A stretch of 64,000 nucleotides of DNA from Spodoptera frugiperda (lineage: Eukaryota > Arthropoda > Insecta > Lepidoptera > Noctuidae): positions 9,176,001 to 9,240,000 of the forward strand of contig NC_064218.1 of assembly GCF_023101765.2 (NCBI RefSeq), written 5' to 3'. The notes below the pieces were generated by a model, which was given only the letters and a program-made list of their open reading frames with translations, had not been told where the DNA came from and searched no databases. How positions within the stretch are numbered: position 1 is the stretch's first letter; each line of letters starts with the position of its first letter. Both the position numbers and the translations under genes were made by a program. Shown piece after piece: positions 24,622 through 37,300 of this stretch.

Positions 24622-25849
24622 TAATCAGAAACTACTTACAGTGAATTAGGAAGATATAAGTACGCGATGTTCTTACAAGAACCGAGATTTTACGATGCAT
24701 TTAATGGTTTAGTCCCAACTATTTTTACAACAGTTGCTAAGCCTGAATTTGTTTCTACAAAATCGTTGTTCAAGTTCCAAGTACAAGGAAAACATAAGTA
24801 CAGGGGAGCTGAGCACGACGAGAACAAGTAAGTAGTAAAGCGAAATGTTATCATTATGGCATCTGCGCAGGCGCGGACGGCGGCCGGGCTATTAGCGTCA
24901 GGTAAATGAAACGTAAAGTCCTGGGTACCGCATTATAAATTCCTCGCGCCAAAGCAAAAACATCTTGAGGAATCCGCGTCCACGATTGCCCAAACCTTTT
25001 TTGTATTCTAAACAGCGCTCATGCTAATGTGGAGGCAAACTTGAGCTGATTCAAGTATTTGGACAAGTGACTTTGTATTATGCTAATCTTTAAACCCAAA
25101 TATTTTACTCAGTGAACAATCTCGTTTCCTTATTGTGCTCGCTGTGTAGATCCAATTCAATAAGATAATACAAAGAAAAAATTATGATCAAATAAAAAAA
25201 TAAGGTCTTATTTATGACATCCTCTCTGCTGGTGCTTCTAATATCCGATAATTTTGTAAACCAGTTATTTTGATATTCATTCCGTCTTTATTATGTTTTG
25301 TTTTCCGGTCTTGGGTCCTACCTACAGTCTTATTAGATTGTTGATGTTTATTCAAAATAAGTTTCTTGTCTTTGTAATGAGAAAAGTAGAAGAGTTTGTA
25401 TAACGCCTCAAGAATGTGAATGTAGAGTCTTTATTTGTAAATTAATGATTGTTAAAAACAAATTATTCTCATGTCGGCCTAATCAGTAATTTAAGTGTTA
25501 GTCGATGTATTGGACTGTTATTCCCATCACAAAGCATCTAAAGTTGCATTAAACATCGATTAGCGGTTAACACCACCTTTGCCGCACCTGTGGAGCCACC
25601 GACAATAAACCTATTGGCCTTTAATCTAACCACAAAAGCTTGCAAACTTACAGTAGGCTTCGGCAGTCGATGTTCCTTCACAATTCCGATTACCATTCCG
25701 CATTCAGATTTATTGCTTGAAATACTATAATCCACTGTTGATAAACACTTTACGATCACTGCACTGTAGCACCTGTACCAGTAGGGACAATAACTGATGT
25801 CGTGAGAAAATCGCGGAAAGCCGACAAAAATTGTACCAACGTCCAACAC

Positions 25850-26060
25850 GCCAAGAATATGTTTGGAGACTGGCGTGCGCTTGACGCGCCTGGAGGCGTT
25901 TGCGCAGCCTTCGCCGGTGGAAAGTTCATCGAACGAATAGCTCCCGCGTGAAGTGAGACGTGCGATCGCGATCACATGAGAAAAAGCCTTCGAGAAAATT
26001 TTACTCACCTGTTTGTACAATCAAATAGGCTTTTATGGGTTTGTGTGTTGCATGCGTCAA
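25850..26060 (-). promoter_or_regulatory. CpG-rich island with minus-strand splice donor
   Basis: A GC- and CpG-rich patch (about 25855-25990) in AT-rich surroundings, about 0.6 kb upstream of the Usp14 start codon. On the minus strand it is preceded at 26008-26009 by a perfect donor, CAG then GTGAGT. This would fit the first, probably non-coding, exon of a divergent transcript. A 160-codon minus-strand open frame (25538-26020) runs across the donor, but I recognise no domain in it and would not call it a gene. Confidence 0.3.
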
Positions 26061-26683
26061 TGTGTTGAATACCAATGTAGACCAAGCTCGCATATATTAC
26101 AAGTACATAATATTATTTGTGTTCGCAATCCGAGTGCGATTTATATTATGTAGTATTCTATGGTAACAGGCCCACAGCATACATATTGTTTAATTATGGA
26201 CTTATAAGATATGAAGCGAATTCGTTAATGAGTTACAAAATATACAAGAAGAACGTACCTACATATTTTATTTATTAAAGAAATACTCATACTGAAGTAA
26301 TAAGTGCATAATAGTTTGAAATCGCCAATCTACCTTGAGCGAGCGTGGTGATTAATACCCATACCTTTTCCCAATGAGAAGAGGCTTTTACTCGTATGAA
26401 TGATAAGTAAAAATTAAAACTTTAAAGTTGAATGTGAGTTCCAACATAAGTTAATTTGAATAAGTACTAGTAGACAAAAACTAAAAAGTCGTTAAACGCA
26501 ACGCTGCGAAAAACGAAACGTTTTATTTTTACTCTGTAACTGTAACTGTCAACTCATTCGATTGATTCCATCTGTCAATTTTGTCATCATTTTGGATGCG
26601 AATCGTGACTTTCAGTTTCTTGCAAGTTAATGTGAATAACCATTTGTTTTGTACGCTTCAGTGTTGTGTGAACTTAATCCAGA

Positions 26684-29600
26684 ATGCCTAAGGTCTCAGG
26701 TAAGAACTGAACTTAAATACTTGTTACTTTCAGAAAATGCTACATCATTGTTTTAGTATTGAGGTTATAGCTGTACAACTGTCATTTTTACTTTTTAATA
26801 TTATTTTTTGTTAATTTGCTCCTTGAAATCAATTAATAATGCTTAAATCGTATAATGAGACTCGTTACAATAACAAGATAAACATTAATTATATATTTAA
26901 AAATGCATTGTCATGACGCGTCCCCTATTTGCCCGTAAAACATTCCCGGCATTATGATGTTTTCTTACTTATAAAAGCTAATTTGATTTCAAATCTTTTA
27001 CAATATTTTTAGAAACTACATTCCATGTACAATACTCACTACAATTCAAATTAGATACTTATATTTCATCCAAATATAACAACAAAAACATTTGCAATTA
27101 AATCGCCAATATGTGTTATCAGCACAGTTTTATCCGGCCACTATATTAACTAAAACTAACCATTCATGTACAAACAAAGTCTACATTCCTCTTTGTTTAA
27201 ATTAAGGTTAAGAATGCCACCTCTCCTTGTATGATTCAAACTATGTCTACCAATGCCAATGTACATAGTAACTATTATAACTAAGTAACCAATGTTATTG
27301 TAATTTTTATCTCCAGTAAAGGTAAAATGGGGCAAGGAGATGTACCCAGGAGTGGAGGTGAACACAGATGATGACCCTGTGGTGTTCAAGGCACAGATCT
27401 TTGCCCTGACCGGGGTGCAGCCTGAGAGACAGAAGGTCGTCTGCAAAGGAGTCACTCTGAGAGACGATTCCTGGGCCAACTTCAAGTTGTCTAATGTAAG
27501 TTGTATTATTTATTTGTTTTTATGGATTTAATTTTAAAACATTTCCTATTCGTTACTGCAATGTTAAAATTATTACCTTATTAAAGTGGCCTGAAATGGT
27601 TAATCTAATTAAGTATTCTAGTTGTCTAAAATGTGTCATAATACTACGGGTAAATTACATGGCAGTTTGACCTGAAAGAAAAGAACTAATATGTACCTTT
27701 AGTATGAGTTTGCTTTGTTTGTTCAATTGGTTGGTTTATTTTAAATGAAAAGTAAGGTCATAATAAGGGTAGTGTACTATATGATACTCATAAAATAATT
27801 TAACACTAAATGCTACGAGGGTCACTGCTGACTAATGTTAAAAGAAAAGTAAACTTCAACAGTAATTTCTAATTGGCATTCAAAGACTTAATTGAAGACT
27901 TGAGTTTACATCTCAAATTTACTTTTCCCGATGTAATAAAGTTATGATTGAATTTTCCAGAATGCTCTGGTGCTGGTAATGGGCAGCAAGGAGGAAGATG
28001 TGCCATCTGCCCCAGTGGAACAGACACGCTTCGTAGAAGACATGAACGAGTCCGAGCTGGCTACTGCTGTGAGAATCCTACATTAACTATACTTTTCTTA
28101 TTTTATTCTATTTCATCTTTGTTATACTTAACTTCTTTCAACAATTACCCATTTTTATAGAGATCTCAGTAATGTGAAATGCCTTTATTTCAATGTCATG
28201 GCTCGCAAAGATTATTTCCATGTTGCAATGACATTTCTCGCCACTAAGATTGCAATCTTCAAAATTAACAAAACCCATGTCTCATATTATTTTTAGTAGA
28301 TATACTTACATATATTCATATTAGAGAATAATTTAAACTTTATAGTTAAAGAATGAATAAGTTATTAATGAATAATTTGTTTACTTTTCAGTTGGACTTG
28401 CCTGAAGGTCTAATCAACTTGGGTAACACATGCTACATGAACGCTACAGTACAGTGCCTGAAGACAGTACCTGAACTTAAGAATGCCTTACTTAGTTATG
28501 ATAAGTGTAAGTGTAATATACTTATACTATAGCAACCAATCGTGTTATCCATGATAGAATTGATAGAGTTATATGTATATGTATTATAAATAAAAGTATT
28601 CATTCCCAAGGGGTCCTTTAAGTATGTTTCACTGGATCAAGTAGTGATTGACTGTCAGATAACTTATAGCTTATAATACTGCTCCATACTTGGTGTATTT
28701 GTTCCATGAAGAGTTCAAAGTTCTAAATAAACAAACTAAAAGCAAGCATGTAATAAGTATTAAAAATAAATCATTATTTTCAGCGTCTGGTGGTGGAACC
28801 GCTGGAGAATTAACATCGGCGTTGAGCGACACGATGTCAGCGTTAGAAGGGGGCGGAGCTGGGGCGTGCGCAGGCGCAGCTGCCAAGTTACTCCGCGCCC
28901 TGCACGCCACGGCGCCACGCTTCGCGGAGCGCGGGCCCGGCGGCGGCCTGGCGCAACAGGACGCGTCGGAGTGTTGGACTGAGATCATCAGGGCGCTGCA
29001 AGCCAGGCTGCCTTCTGCACCTAATGCTCCTGCAAATAGGTAAGTTTAGTAGCCATTTATCAAATTGAAGAGTAGAGAAAAGTCACAATTTTGTGGTTGT
29101 ACAGAAGTAATCAAGATCACTGCTAGTAAATTAGTGGTCTGTAAACATTTAGTCATTCTTTTCAGTTTGTTTTTATACATACAAATATTATCAAATGACT
29201 CCGCGAGAACCCTGAATGAGGTAGAGAAGATTGTCAGACTCTTACTGATTAGGTACAGTAAAGCAGGAGTTGGAATATCAACTCCTGCTTAAGCCAAAAG
29301 TGGATATTAATGTAAATTAGTTCAATGACGGTCTATAAGCACCATGCAGAATCTTGTGACTGAGCAAATTGAATAAAATCGTTTTTATGTTCATCGCCAG
29401 GTCATCTGTGATTGAGCAGTACTTCGGTGGTACCCTGGACGTGGAGTTGGTGTGCTCGGAGGCAGAGGAGCCTCCCACCCGCTCCACCGAGACATTCTTA
29501 CAACTGTCCTGCTTCATATCGCAAGATGTCAAGTATTTGCAGTCTGGACTCCGATCTGTAAGTAATAATTTATTTTTAAGGTAAATGATCAGATGAATCA

Positions 29601-32000
29601 CCTGATAGAAGCAATCGTCGCCCCCCATGGACACTCGAAACGCCAGAGGCTTTACAAGTTACTCCGATCGAGCCGGCCCTCACGTGCCAAAGTATCACTC
29701 TCCCACACTTAATGCATTCAAAACAATGAGTTTTAACATGAGAACGAATGTTAATTTGGATCTTCTTTTATATCAGAGATTTTAAGATACAGCGAAATGT
29801 ATATATTAAACAAACAAAGAGGAAAGAATTCGCAAAAAACTGCAATATACCATGCTAAATAAAGCAAAAATAAAAGTTCTCATAAAATGTTGTCTTTTTT
29901 TACAGAAAATGTCCGAGCAAATCACAAAACTGTCACAAACTTTAGGAAGGGATGCAATCTACACTAAAACAGTAAGTCTAATCCTTTTATATTTCTAAGA
30001 AATTCTCGGACTTATGTACAAACGATAGTATTAGTTTTTCACAAACAAAATAATATGTATTAATATGTATAACAAAGTATATAGGTTAGCATAGTTACAG
30101 CAGAAGGGTGCATAATGTCTAAAATAAATGTCTCTCTTTGTACTTGTTTCGGCAGTTCATATACTACTAAAATATATCTCTCTTTACAGAGCAAAATCAG
30201 TCGTCTGCCAGCGTACCTGACGGTGCAATTCGTGCGGTTCTACTACAAGGAGAAGGAGTCCATCAACGCGAAGATCCTGAAGGACGTGAAGTTCCCGCTC
30301 GAGCTGGACGTGTATGAGCTCTGCTCGCCCGAGCTGCAGGAGAGACTCATGCCGATGAGGAACAAGTTTAAGGTAATTTTTGTCAAAGCCAAAACATTTA
30401 GTTCAATTAATCCTTCATTAGGTACTTTTCCAATGTCAAAACTAAATTCAGACAGACAGGCTAAAAGTGAAGTCTTCGTCTTTAAAAAAATCTATTGCTG
30501 TTTGTTAGTCTCGCTACAACTCAAGAACTGAACCGATTTGGCAAATGTTGGTCTTAAATTATTTGTAGAAGTCCAGGAAAGGTTTAAAAGGTGAAAAAGA
30601 AATGTTTGCGGCAGTACAAAGTTTGCCGGGTCAGCCATTTAAAAATAGATTAATAAGAGCTTTATAAGAATCTTTCACAGTGAATTAAATCTTTTGTATT
30701 AATTATAAAACAGCTGGGGCTTGAAACTGTGACAACATTGTTGTTGCTTTTTGTATAAATATGTTGTGTTTATTCCTTTCAGGAATATGAAGACGCGAAT
30801 GTGGAGTCGTCCCTTAGTTCGAAGAACCACGGCGATAGTTCAAAGGAAATTAAGAAAAAGGACCCGATGAGATCTGTACCCTACTGGTTCCCTAATGGTA
30901 TGTAGTCTTTAAAGAGGCCGCTTATCTTTACTCATGCATGTACACATAAAGGGTGCATTTACAAACTCATCAAGAACCATATAACAGTTTGGGAATGATA
31001 CAGAGAATTGTTTTGTATGAGAATGAAAACCGCGACACGTTGCAGGTCAATCGCCCAGACAAGAATTTAAGTATGAATGAAACAATCAAATGCAAATATT
31101 TTCTTTCTAATATAATTAATACAAACTTCTGGAGTTTCATGCCTCTTAATAATAAGCAAATTGTTCACGCATTAGAACTAGAAACCTTCTTTTTTTTTTA
31201 TAAAAAGCGTTACCCCACACTAGGATTTTCTCCTGTATAACACTCCAATAAATGCAATCTGCTTCCAGACGTAGGCAGCAACAACAGCGGCTACTACCGG
31301 CTGCAGGCCGTGCTGACCCACCGCGGGCGCTCCTCGTCCTCCGGGCACTACGTGGCCTGGGTGGCGCGCGGCGACTCCTGGCTGCGCTGCGACGACGACG
31401 CCGTCACCCCCGTCACCGAGGAGGAGGTGCTCAAGCTTAGTGGAGGCGGTACGTCGCATTATTATCTTATTGTAATATATAAAAGGCCTAGCTAACGCAT
31501 TAGGTTATATTTCCTGTAATGTTAGTAATAAGAGTTGAAATAAATAAATCTCCATAGAATACTTATTCACGAGACACTACTTAAGTATAAAGTTCTTACT
31601 TTTCTTCACTTTAGTAATATCAGTCAGAAGTCTGAATATTTATTATTTCAATGTGTTTACTAGCATCATCTTAGAAGTTTGAGAAGGTAAAATTATAGTT
31701 GGTGCATACACATAACATACTAACATTTAGACAAATCTCGATGAAGCTATATTCACGTCAACTTTGTTGGTAAAAGTTACTAGCAGTGTAGCGTGTAATT
31801 CTCAAAGAAAAGACCACATAACATCACTGTAAATACAGCTAACTTTACAATAGCATTACTATGTAATTACAGGGGACTGGCACTGCGCATACCTCCTGCT
31901 CTACGGGCCTAAGATCCTGGAAGTTCCCGAAGTGGACGACAAGCCGGAGCCGATGATCACGGAACACGACGACGAAGACCCTCCCATCGCCCTCGCGTAA
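26684..32000 (+). CDS. Usp14: Ubiquitin carboxyl-terminal hydrolase 14 (11 exons)
   Basis: Cysteine protease that binds the proteasome and trims ubiquitin from substrates. Coding exons: 26684-26699, 27317-27495, 27961-28068, 28392-28506, 28784-29039, 29401-29557, 29906-29971, 30190-30372, 30783-30897, 31269-31448, 31873-32000. All borders are GT-AG and all phases agree, giving 500 residues (human USP14 has 494). An N-terminal ubiquitin-like domain spans about residues 4-80, with VKWGKE and FKAQIFALTGVQP. The USP domain follows: Cys box GNTCYMNATVQC with catalytic Cys115, QQDASECW, SKISRLPAYLTVQFVRF, and His box GRSSSSGHY with His425; DDD at 440-442 supplies the Asp. The serine equivalent to human Ser432, a reported AKT site, is conserved. 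Exon 5 is strikingly GC-rich. The short 5' UTR may start at a TTCAGTG initiator near 26658. The acidic C-terminus is normal for the family. Complete gene, very secure. Confidence 0.96.
27692..27718. repeat. Fragment of the GTACCCTTAGTA MITE family
   Basis: GTACCTTTAGTATGAGTTTG and CTTTG match the left end of the MITE at 48737-48861. The rest is decayed. It sits in the second Usp14 intron. Confidence 0.45.
30491..30635 (+). mobile_element. Dispersed LINE-like fragment in Usp14 intron
   Basis: Homologous to 22725-22852, with the extra stretch GAAGTCCAGGAAAGGTTTAA. It lies between Usp14 exons 8 and 9 on the coding strand and carries no open frame of note. Confidence 0.5.
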
Positions 32001-33464
32001 CACCTCCATATATTACATAGCCTACATTTGTTCCAGCCCGCTTGACTATTCTGCGACAACTTCTGCAACTCGCACAACTTTTTTTAGCCATTACACCTTA
32101 CTCCTATATTGCTACCGGATGAAATGATGTAGGAAATAAGAACTGACTGTATTTAGTTCCTATGCGCAAACGTTGACACTAGTCGGTAATTGCTCTAGGT
32201 ATAAAGTACCTAATAATCTTATGTGCGCAAATGTCATTTATTCGAGTATGTCTGCGCTAAGTTCTGCGCATTTGATTAACTTCGTGTTTGTTTTGCAAGC
32301 TCTGTGAACATGCAAATATTGTTTGGATGTGTTTGCGCTAACTCGAGGAAATCTTTGCGCAATTTGCGCATTATTTATTACGTATACTTTTTCTGCGCAA
32401 AAGACTGGCAAATTGGCTGTGTAGCAGATATATTGGAATCGAAATTATCGTTCAGAGTGGCAATATAGGAGTATGAGATTAATGCAACTTATGACAAGGC
32501 GTAATTAAATAATGTGTATGTCTTAGCCGCCTACTGTATAGAGGGACAGAGATTTGGGTTCACTTTATGTTCTAAAATTATTTTATCTCATTCTGAAAGT
32601 AAATTACGCCCCAAAAAATAATTTTGCATGCATACATGCATATTTAGCTCTTGATTTGCATATTCTCTTTTGCGCAACATGGCAGAATGGTATAAGATTA
32701 TGTCTATTCTGATAGGAGATAGATCGATATATAAATATATCTTCTAAGCATAGTAGTAGTTTATCCTACTTCGCTATGCATTGTCCTGCCTTTGCCTCTA
32801 TTAGAGTATATAAAATAAATTTAATTCAGCTGTAGATAGTATATAAAATCTAAAAAAATACTACTCTATTGGCTTTTTGGTGTCAAAATACGCAGTAAGA
32901 CTTGTTAATAGTTTAAAAAATATATCATTTAATAATGAACTTTTTAAAATTACATCTCGTCTATGCGATTATAACGTCAGTATAAATATGATTTACGTAT
33001 TATGATATTCTATATTATCTGGAAAATTACCTACTCAATGTTTTTATGTAGGTAACATTTGACATCAATCATTATCAGAGCTGAATCAGACTCGTGACGT
33101 CACGTCGCCGCCGGTACGGCAGTCTTTGTCTCGAATCATAATGAAAGCAATAACTACTGTTGATATTATACAGAAAAGTGAACCCTTACATAGCATTTAC
33201 GAATATTTATACACAAAACAGCAGCTTGGCTCATCAATATATTATATTTAAATAGCAAAATTTCGTTAAAATGTGTTGAAGTTTAATAGATGTAAGTCGC
33301 GGGTTTAGTAATTCGTTAATTTATTGTAAATTGGCATTTTAAATGCTGCTGTTATTTGCGTGAAGCATTTTCGTTTGTCACATCTCAGTAAATACCTAGG
33401 TTCTCTATACAAGACGTATTGAATTTTATAAGACTAATTATACTAAACAATGATCGATAATAAA
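32001..33464 (+). other. Usp14 3' UTR / downstream, rich in TGCGC
   Basis: No coding region. At least nine TGCGC(A/T) motifs lie at 32160-32680. Candidate polyadenylation signals AATAAA occur at 32814-32819 and 33459-33464; the latter is followed by a T/G-rich stretch (TTTTGTTCTTGTTTTATTG) and is the better downstream end. The length of the real 3' UTR cannot be fixed from sequence alone. Confidence 0.5.
33459..33464 (+). terminator. Candidate Usp14 polyadenylation signal
   Basis: AATAAA followed within about 15-35 bases by T/G-rich sequence, roughly 1.46 kb after the stop codon. An alternative AATAAA at 32814-32819 could give a shorter 3' end. Confidence 0.4.
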
Positions 33465-34343
33465 TTTGATTATACATTTTGTTCTTGTTTTATTGTACTT
33501 TGAAATCTCTTGACAATCTGTTATGACTTAAACCATGCTAAAGTTTAACGTGTCTAAATTCAAAACGACTAGAGAAACAAGACCCTTGTATGTTATAAAA
33601 AACCGGCCAAATTCGAGTCGAACCATTTTTTTTTCACAGTTAAGGGATGGCAGGCCTTACTTTATACGCCTACCTGAGAAAAAAGGTCGTAACAGGCGTA
33701 GACGACCAACGCAGAGGCCCGTTTTGGGTTTGCTGTTTCTGTCCTTTTCACAAGAAAAGGATAGAAAGAAAAGGGCTTCTACGCATTTAGGTATAGCTAC
33801 CTACACAACAAAGAGAAGAAGTTCAATCCTTACAATGTGAATACCACAAAGCAAGTGGTTATCTAACTATTTCAAGGCTGATGTGTGCTGACTATAATCC
33901 CCATAAAATGGCTTACATGATATATTACAATATGTGCATATTTTCATAGATACTATGCAAGTGCAAATATCGTCTGTTAATATTTGCGCTAACGCAACCA
34001 AACCTTTGCGCAATTTGCGCATAATTTATTACGCATGCATTTTTGTTGCGCATATGACTGACAAATTGGAGACTGTTGGATAGCTCAGATATATTGGAAT
34101 ATCTGTTTTATCCTTTAGAGCGCCAGGTTTGTTATGCTGAATACAATCTAAACACCGTGCAATTTGCAAACGAAGTACATACTCTTTCTTACAGTTTTTC
34201 AATTACAACCTCTATGCTCTTACTTCTTGGAATACTTGTGTTATTATTTATATCTACTCGAAATATCTTTGATCTGTACAGATAACAAATAAGAACTGTC
34301 AAGTATTGTTAGTAAATAAACTTACAACAAAAACATTTCCTAA
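33465..34343. other. Usp14-DCST intergenic stretch
   Basis: Contains a 101-codon open frame (33535-33840) that starts in low-complexity, repeat-like sequence (AAACCGGCCAAATTCGAGTCG resembles a common moth repeat) and shows no domain. A second copy of the TGCGC-rich block (33984-34100) duplicates part of 32329-32440. The DCST gene promoter must lie near the right end. Confidence 0.5.
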
Positions 34344-37300
34344 ATGTGCAAGTTGGGGAGTATCTTGGAACAGATTCTATGTGGTTGTCGCATATTTGTG
34401 GAGAAATGTCTATGTTACATATGTCCTCCGTTGTACAGAGTATTCTTCGCGGAGTGCAATCAGAAGAATAGCCTGCGACTCACCAGTTTTATTTGTGGTT
34501 TCTGTCTGGGACAGGCTTACTATTACTATTTGTTGAAGAGGATTCCCTTCCCGAACTCCGTTGGACTTATTTTGTCTTTAGTTATAAGTGTATTGCTTGG
34601 TGGGTAAATTTAATTGTAGTTTTTATTAACAGGGAATATATTCTACAAAAGGTGGCTACTACATATTTGCAGATATATCTCAGCTAGGTTCATTTTTGAT
34701 ATTTATAGCTGCGCATTTTGCCGCAATGGTGTACCTACATTTTGCAGAAAAACATTACTCATTTAAAAGCATATTAGTCAAACTACAGGACCTTCTGCGA
34801 TCACATGCATTATGGCGATAACTACGTAGATGTGTTTGCGCCGCACCGCCACCCGCCGCACCATTTTTTGTGCCGACACCGGACGCGCTCATAGAAAAAC
34901 GCCCAATGGCATTTGTGGGGTACGAATACGAACCCAAAATGCACACAGACACACAACTATTATTGTGAATTTTAAAACTTAATAGTTAAACCGTTCTGCT
35001 AAACACGAAGCTGAGTTTAGTTCCTTTGTCTAGTTAAAGTATCGCCAACCATTGTATTTTCAATTTCGAAATTCTCAGCAATAATGGGTTCTGGCATGTT
35101 CCCTACACTTATCAATAGTTTCACCGACTATTGGGAATAACAGTAATAAAGTAACTGGCGGAAACTGGGCGTAGTAACCCACGTAGTGTAATGTAACTCA
35201 AACTAACTACCATCTGTTGAATATCATGCGGAAATGACAAGTTATGTTTAATAACATGTTTTATAAAGTCCAGACACAGATTATATTGGGTGACAATACC
35301 CTATTCAATGACCTATCCGTCATTCCCGAACTCCGTGACTGGATTTATAGCTACTACTAGCCCGTTCTAAATCTCTTACAAAATTATCAAACTTATACCT
35401 ACAGTATGGAGAACACTCACATGATTTAAATTAAACTACAAGTAGTACTCGTCCACAAGCATAATACAACTAAAATAATATTACAAAATAAATTATTAAA
35501 TAAATCACGTATTAAATTATGTGTGTACAGCTCCATGTACCTTGACCACAGAAGAGCTGTAATGTTGTAGGTTGTCTAGGAATGTGACGGACACGGCGTT
35601 GCTGTTATGTTTGTGTTCGTGTTCAAATTAGCTGGGTCTATTTCGATTTACAAATATGTGGTTAAATTAAGTCATAAGAGGTGTACCCTTACGGTATATC
35701 TTGTTTAGTCTATATGATGTATGTATGGTTTACTTTCAGGTATAGGTAACGCAATATCAATACAAGTAAGATGTATATGCCTGCTTATATTTCCCATGTA
35801 TTTTGGAAAAACTGGCCGAGGAGTGCTGAAAGCAGTCGTCTTGACCTACGTCGTGGCTGGTAAGGGAAAATCATCCTTATTCACATTTTGATAGTTCCTA
35901 TTTTGTAAAAATATGAACTGTAAGATAGTAATCAATGTAACATGACGCTACAACATAAAGCACAAACGGTGAGGAAGAGCTAGTAAGTATACAATAGTGT
36001 AGACTTCTAAGTAATTAATTCTCATATTTTTATTTAAATTACAATTATTTTATTCAAATACTAGTATTTGACTTCTGCCTACGGCTTCGCCTGCCTTCCG
36101 TTAGCCTATGTGCTATTCCAGACCATAATCTACCCCTGTTTTTTCGGATCCCTTTAGCCATTTTGTCGTGATTGAGTAACAAACATACACACAAACTCCA
36201 AAAATTCGCATTATAATATTAGTAAGATAGGAAGTATTTGTTCAAAATGGGTTCATCTGTTTGTGAGCTACGACTTACGATGGCGGACACATAGATACAG
36301 ATACATACACACACAGCAATGTACATATGTATAACACCCCTCTATTCACGTCGGGGGCTATTTCTACTTACTGTCAATTCTTATATTGATCGCAAGTGCA
36401 ATGTAGTCTCACTATCGATCGCCAATGGAGCAAACTATTATTGATTATTTCGGTTTCGAAATCAGGGATAAACGTATTTGGCACCCCTGTAGATTACACT
36501 CACCCTCTATTGCGATAAATCAAATAAAGAGCGAAAAGTTGATATTTATGTACATTGTCCATTATAAGGCAAAGATGTTGACAACTATTATTCAGAAATT
36601 GTGTGAGAAAGTAAATAAGTGCTACTGCAACTGCACCTCTACCGCCCATTAGGTACAGAGGCAAATAGCTTTCCGGTTATACCTTTTCCCAAGGCACTCA
36701 AACTTTCACCTACCAAAACGTAAACTTTCTTCAAGAATTCAAGAATCATTCTCACCAATATTGAAAATCTCACCTATAAAACGTTTCAGTTTTTAAGTAA
36801 ATGACATAATATCTACTAGCAGAAAATACAATTGTTAATAGACATTAAGTTCATTTATGTTAATGTTCCTATAAGGGTGACATAATCATTGTGTAATTAT
36901 CACCCGAATACTCAAACAAAACGCTACTCAATTTTAAGTTGTACTAAAATATCGTGCTAAGTATCTCTGTCATTTTATAAAGAATTGATAGAGACAGAAC
37001 TACATTTGAGAGCGTCTTATTCGGGCATAAACCATCTAATTAATTTAAAAAAGATATTAAAAAAAGTTCATAACATAAAGACAGACGCGCGGACCATTTC
37101 AAAGAATGACTTAATGCATGTTTGTTTGCGTAGGTCCTATCACGAACATGGGTCTGAATGCTCGAGAAGTGGTGAGGGTCTTCGCGTGCAGCACGCAGCT
37201 CTCGTTCAACCTGTCCAAGGAGAGGTACAACCTGATGCTGGAGCCCATCAAGAAGACAGCACTCAGCCTGCAGCATGAGATGGACCAGATGAAGAACGCG

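Noticed and set aside
25538..26020. A 160-residue protein gene on the minus strand
   Set aside because: No domain recognised, and a perfect splice donor interrupts it after four codons; kept only as a possible promoter/exon region.
29200..29292. Another R1-type LINE tail inside a Usp14 intron
   Set aside because: It shares only TGTCAGACTCTTACTGATTA and AAAGCAGGAGTTGGAA with the family; too degenerate to bound or call with confidence.
33535..33840. A 101-residue basic protein
   Set aside because: The frame begins in repeat-like sequence with A-, T- and AG-rich stretches; it is likely a chance frame.
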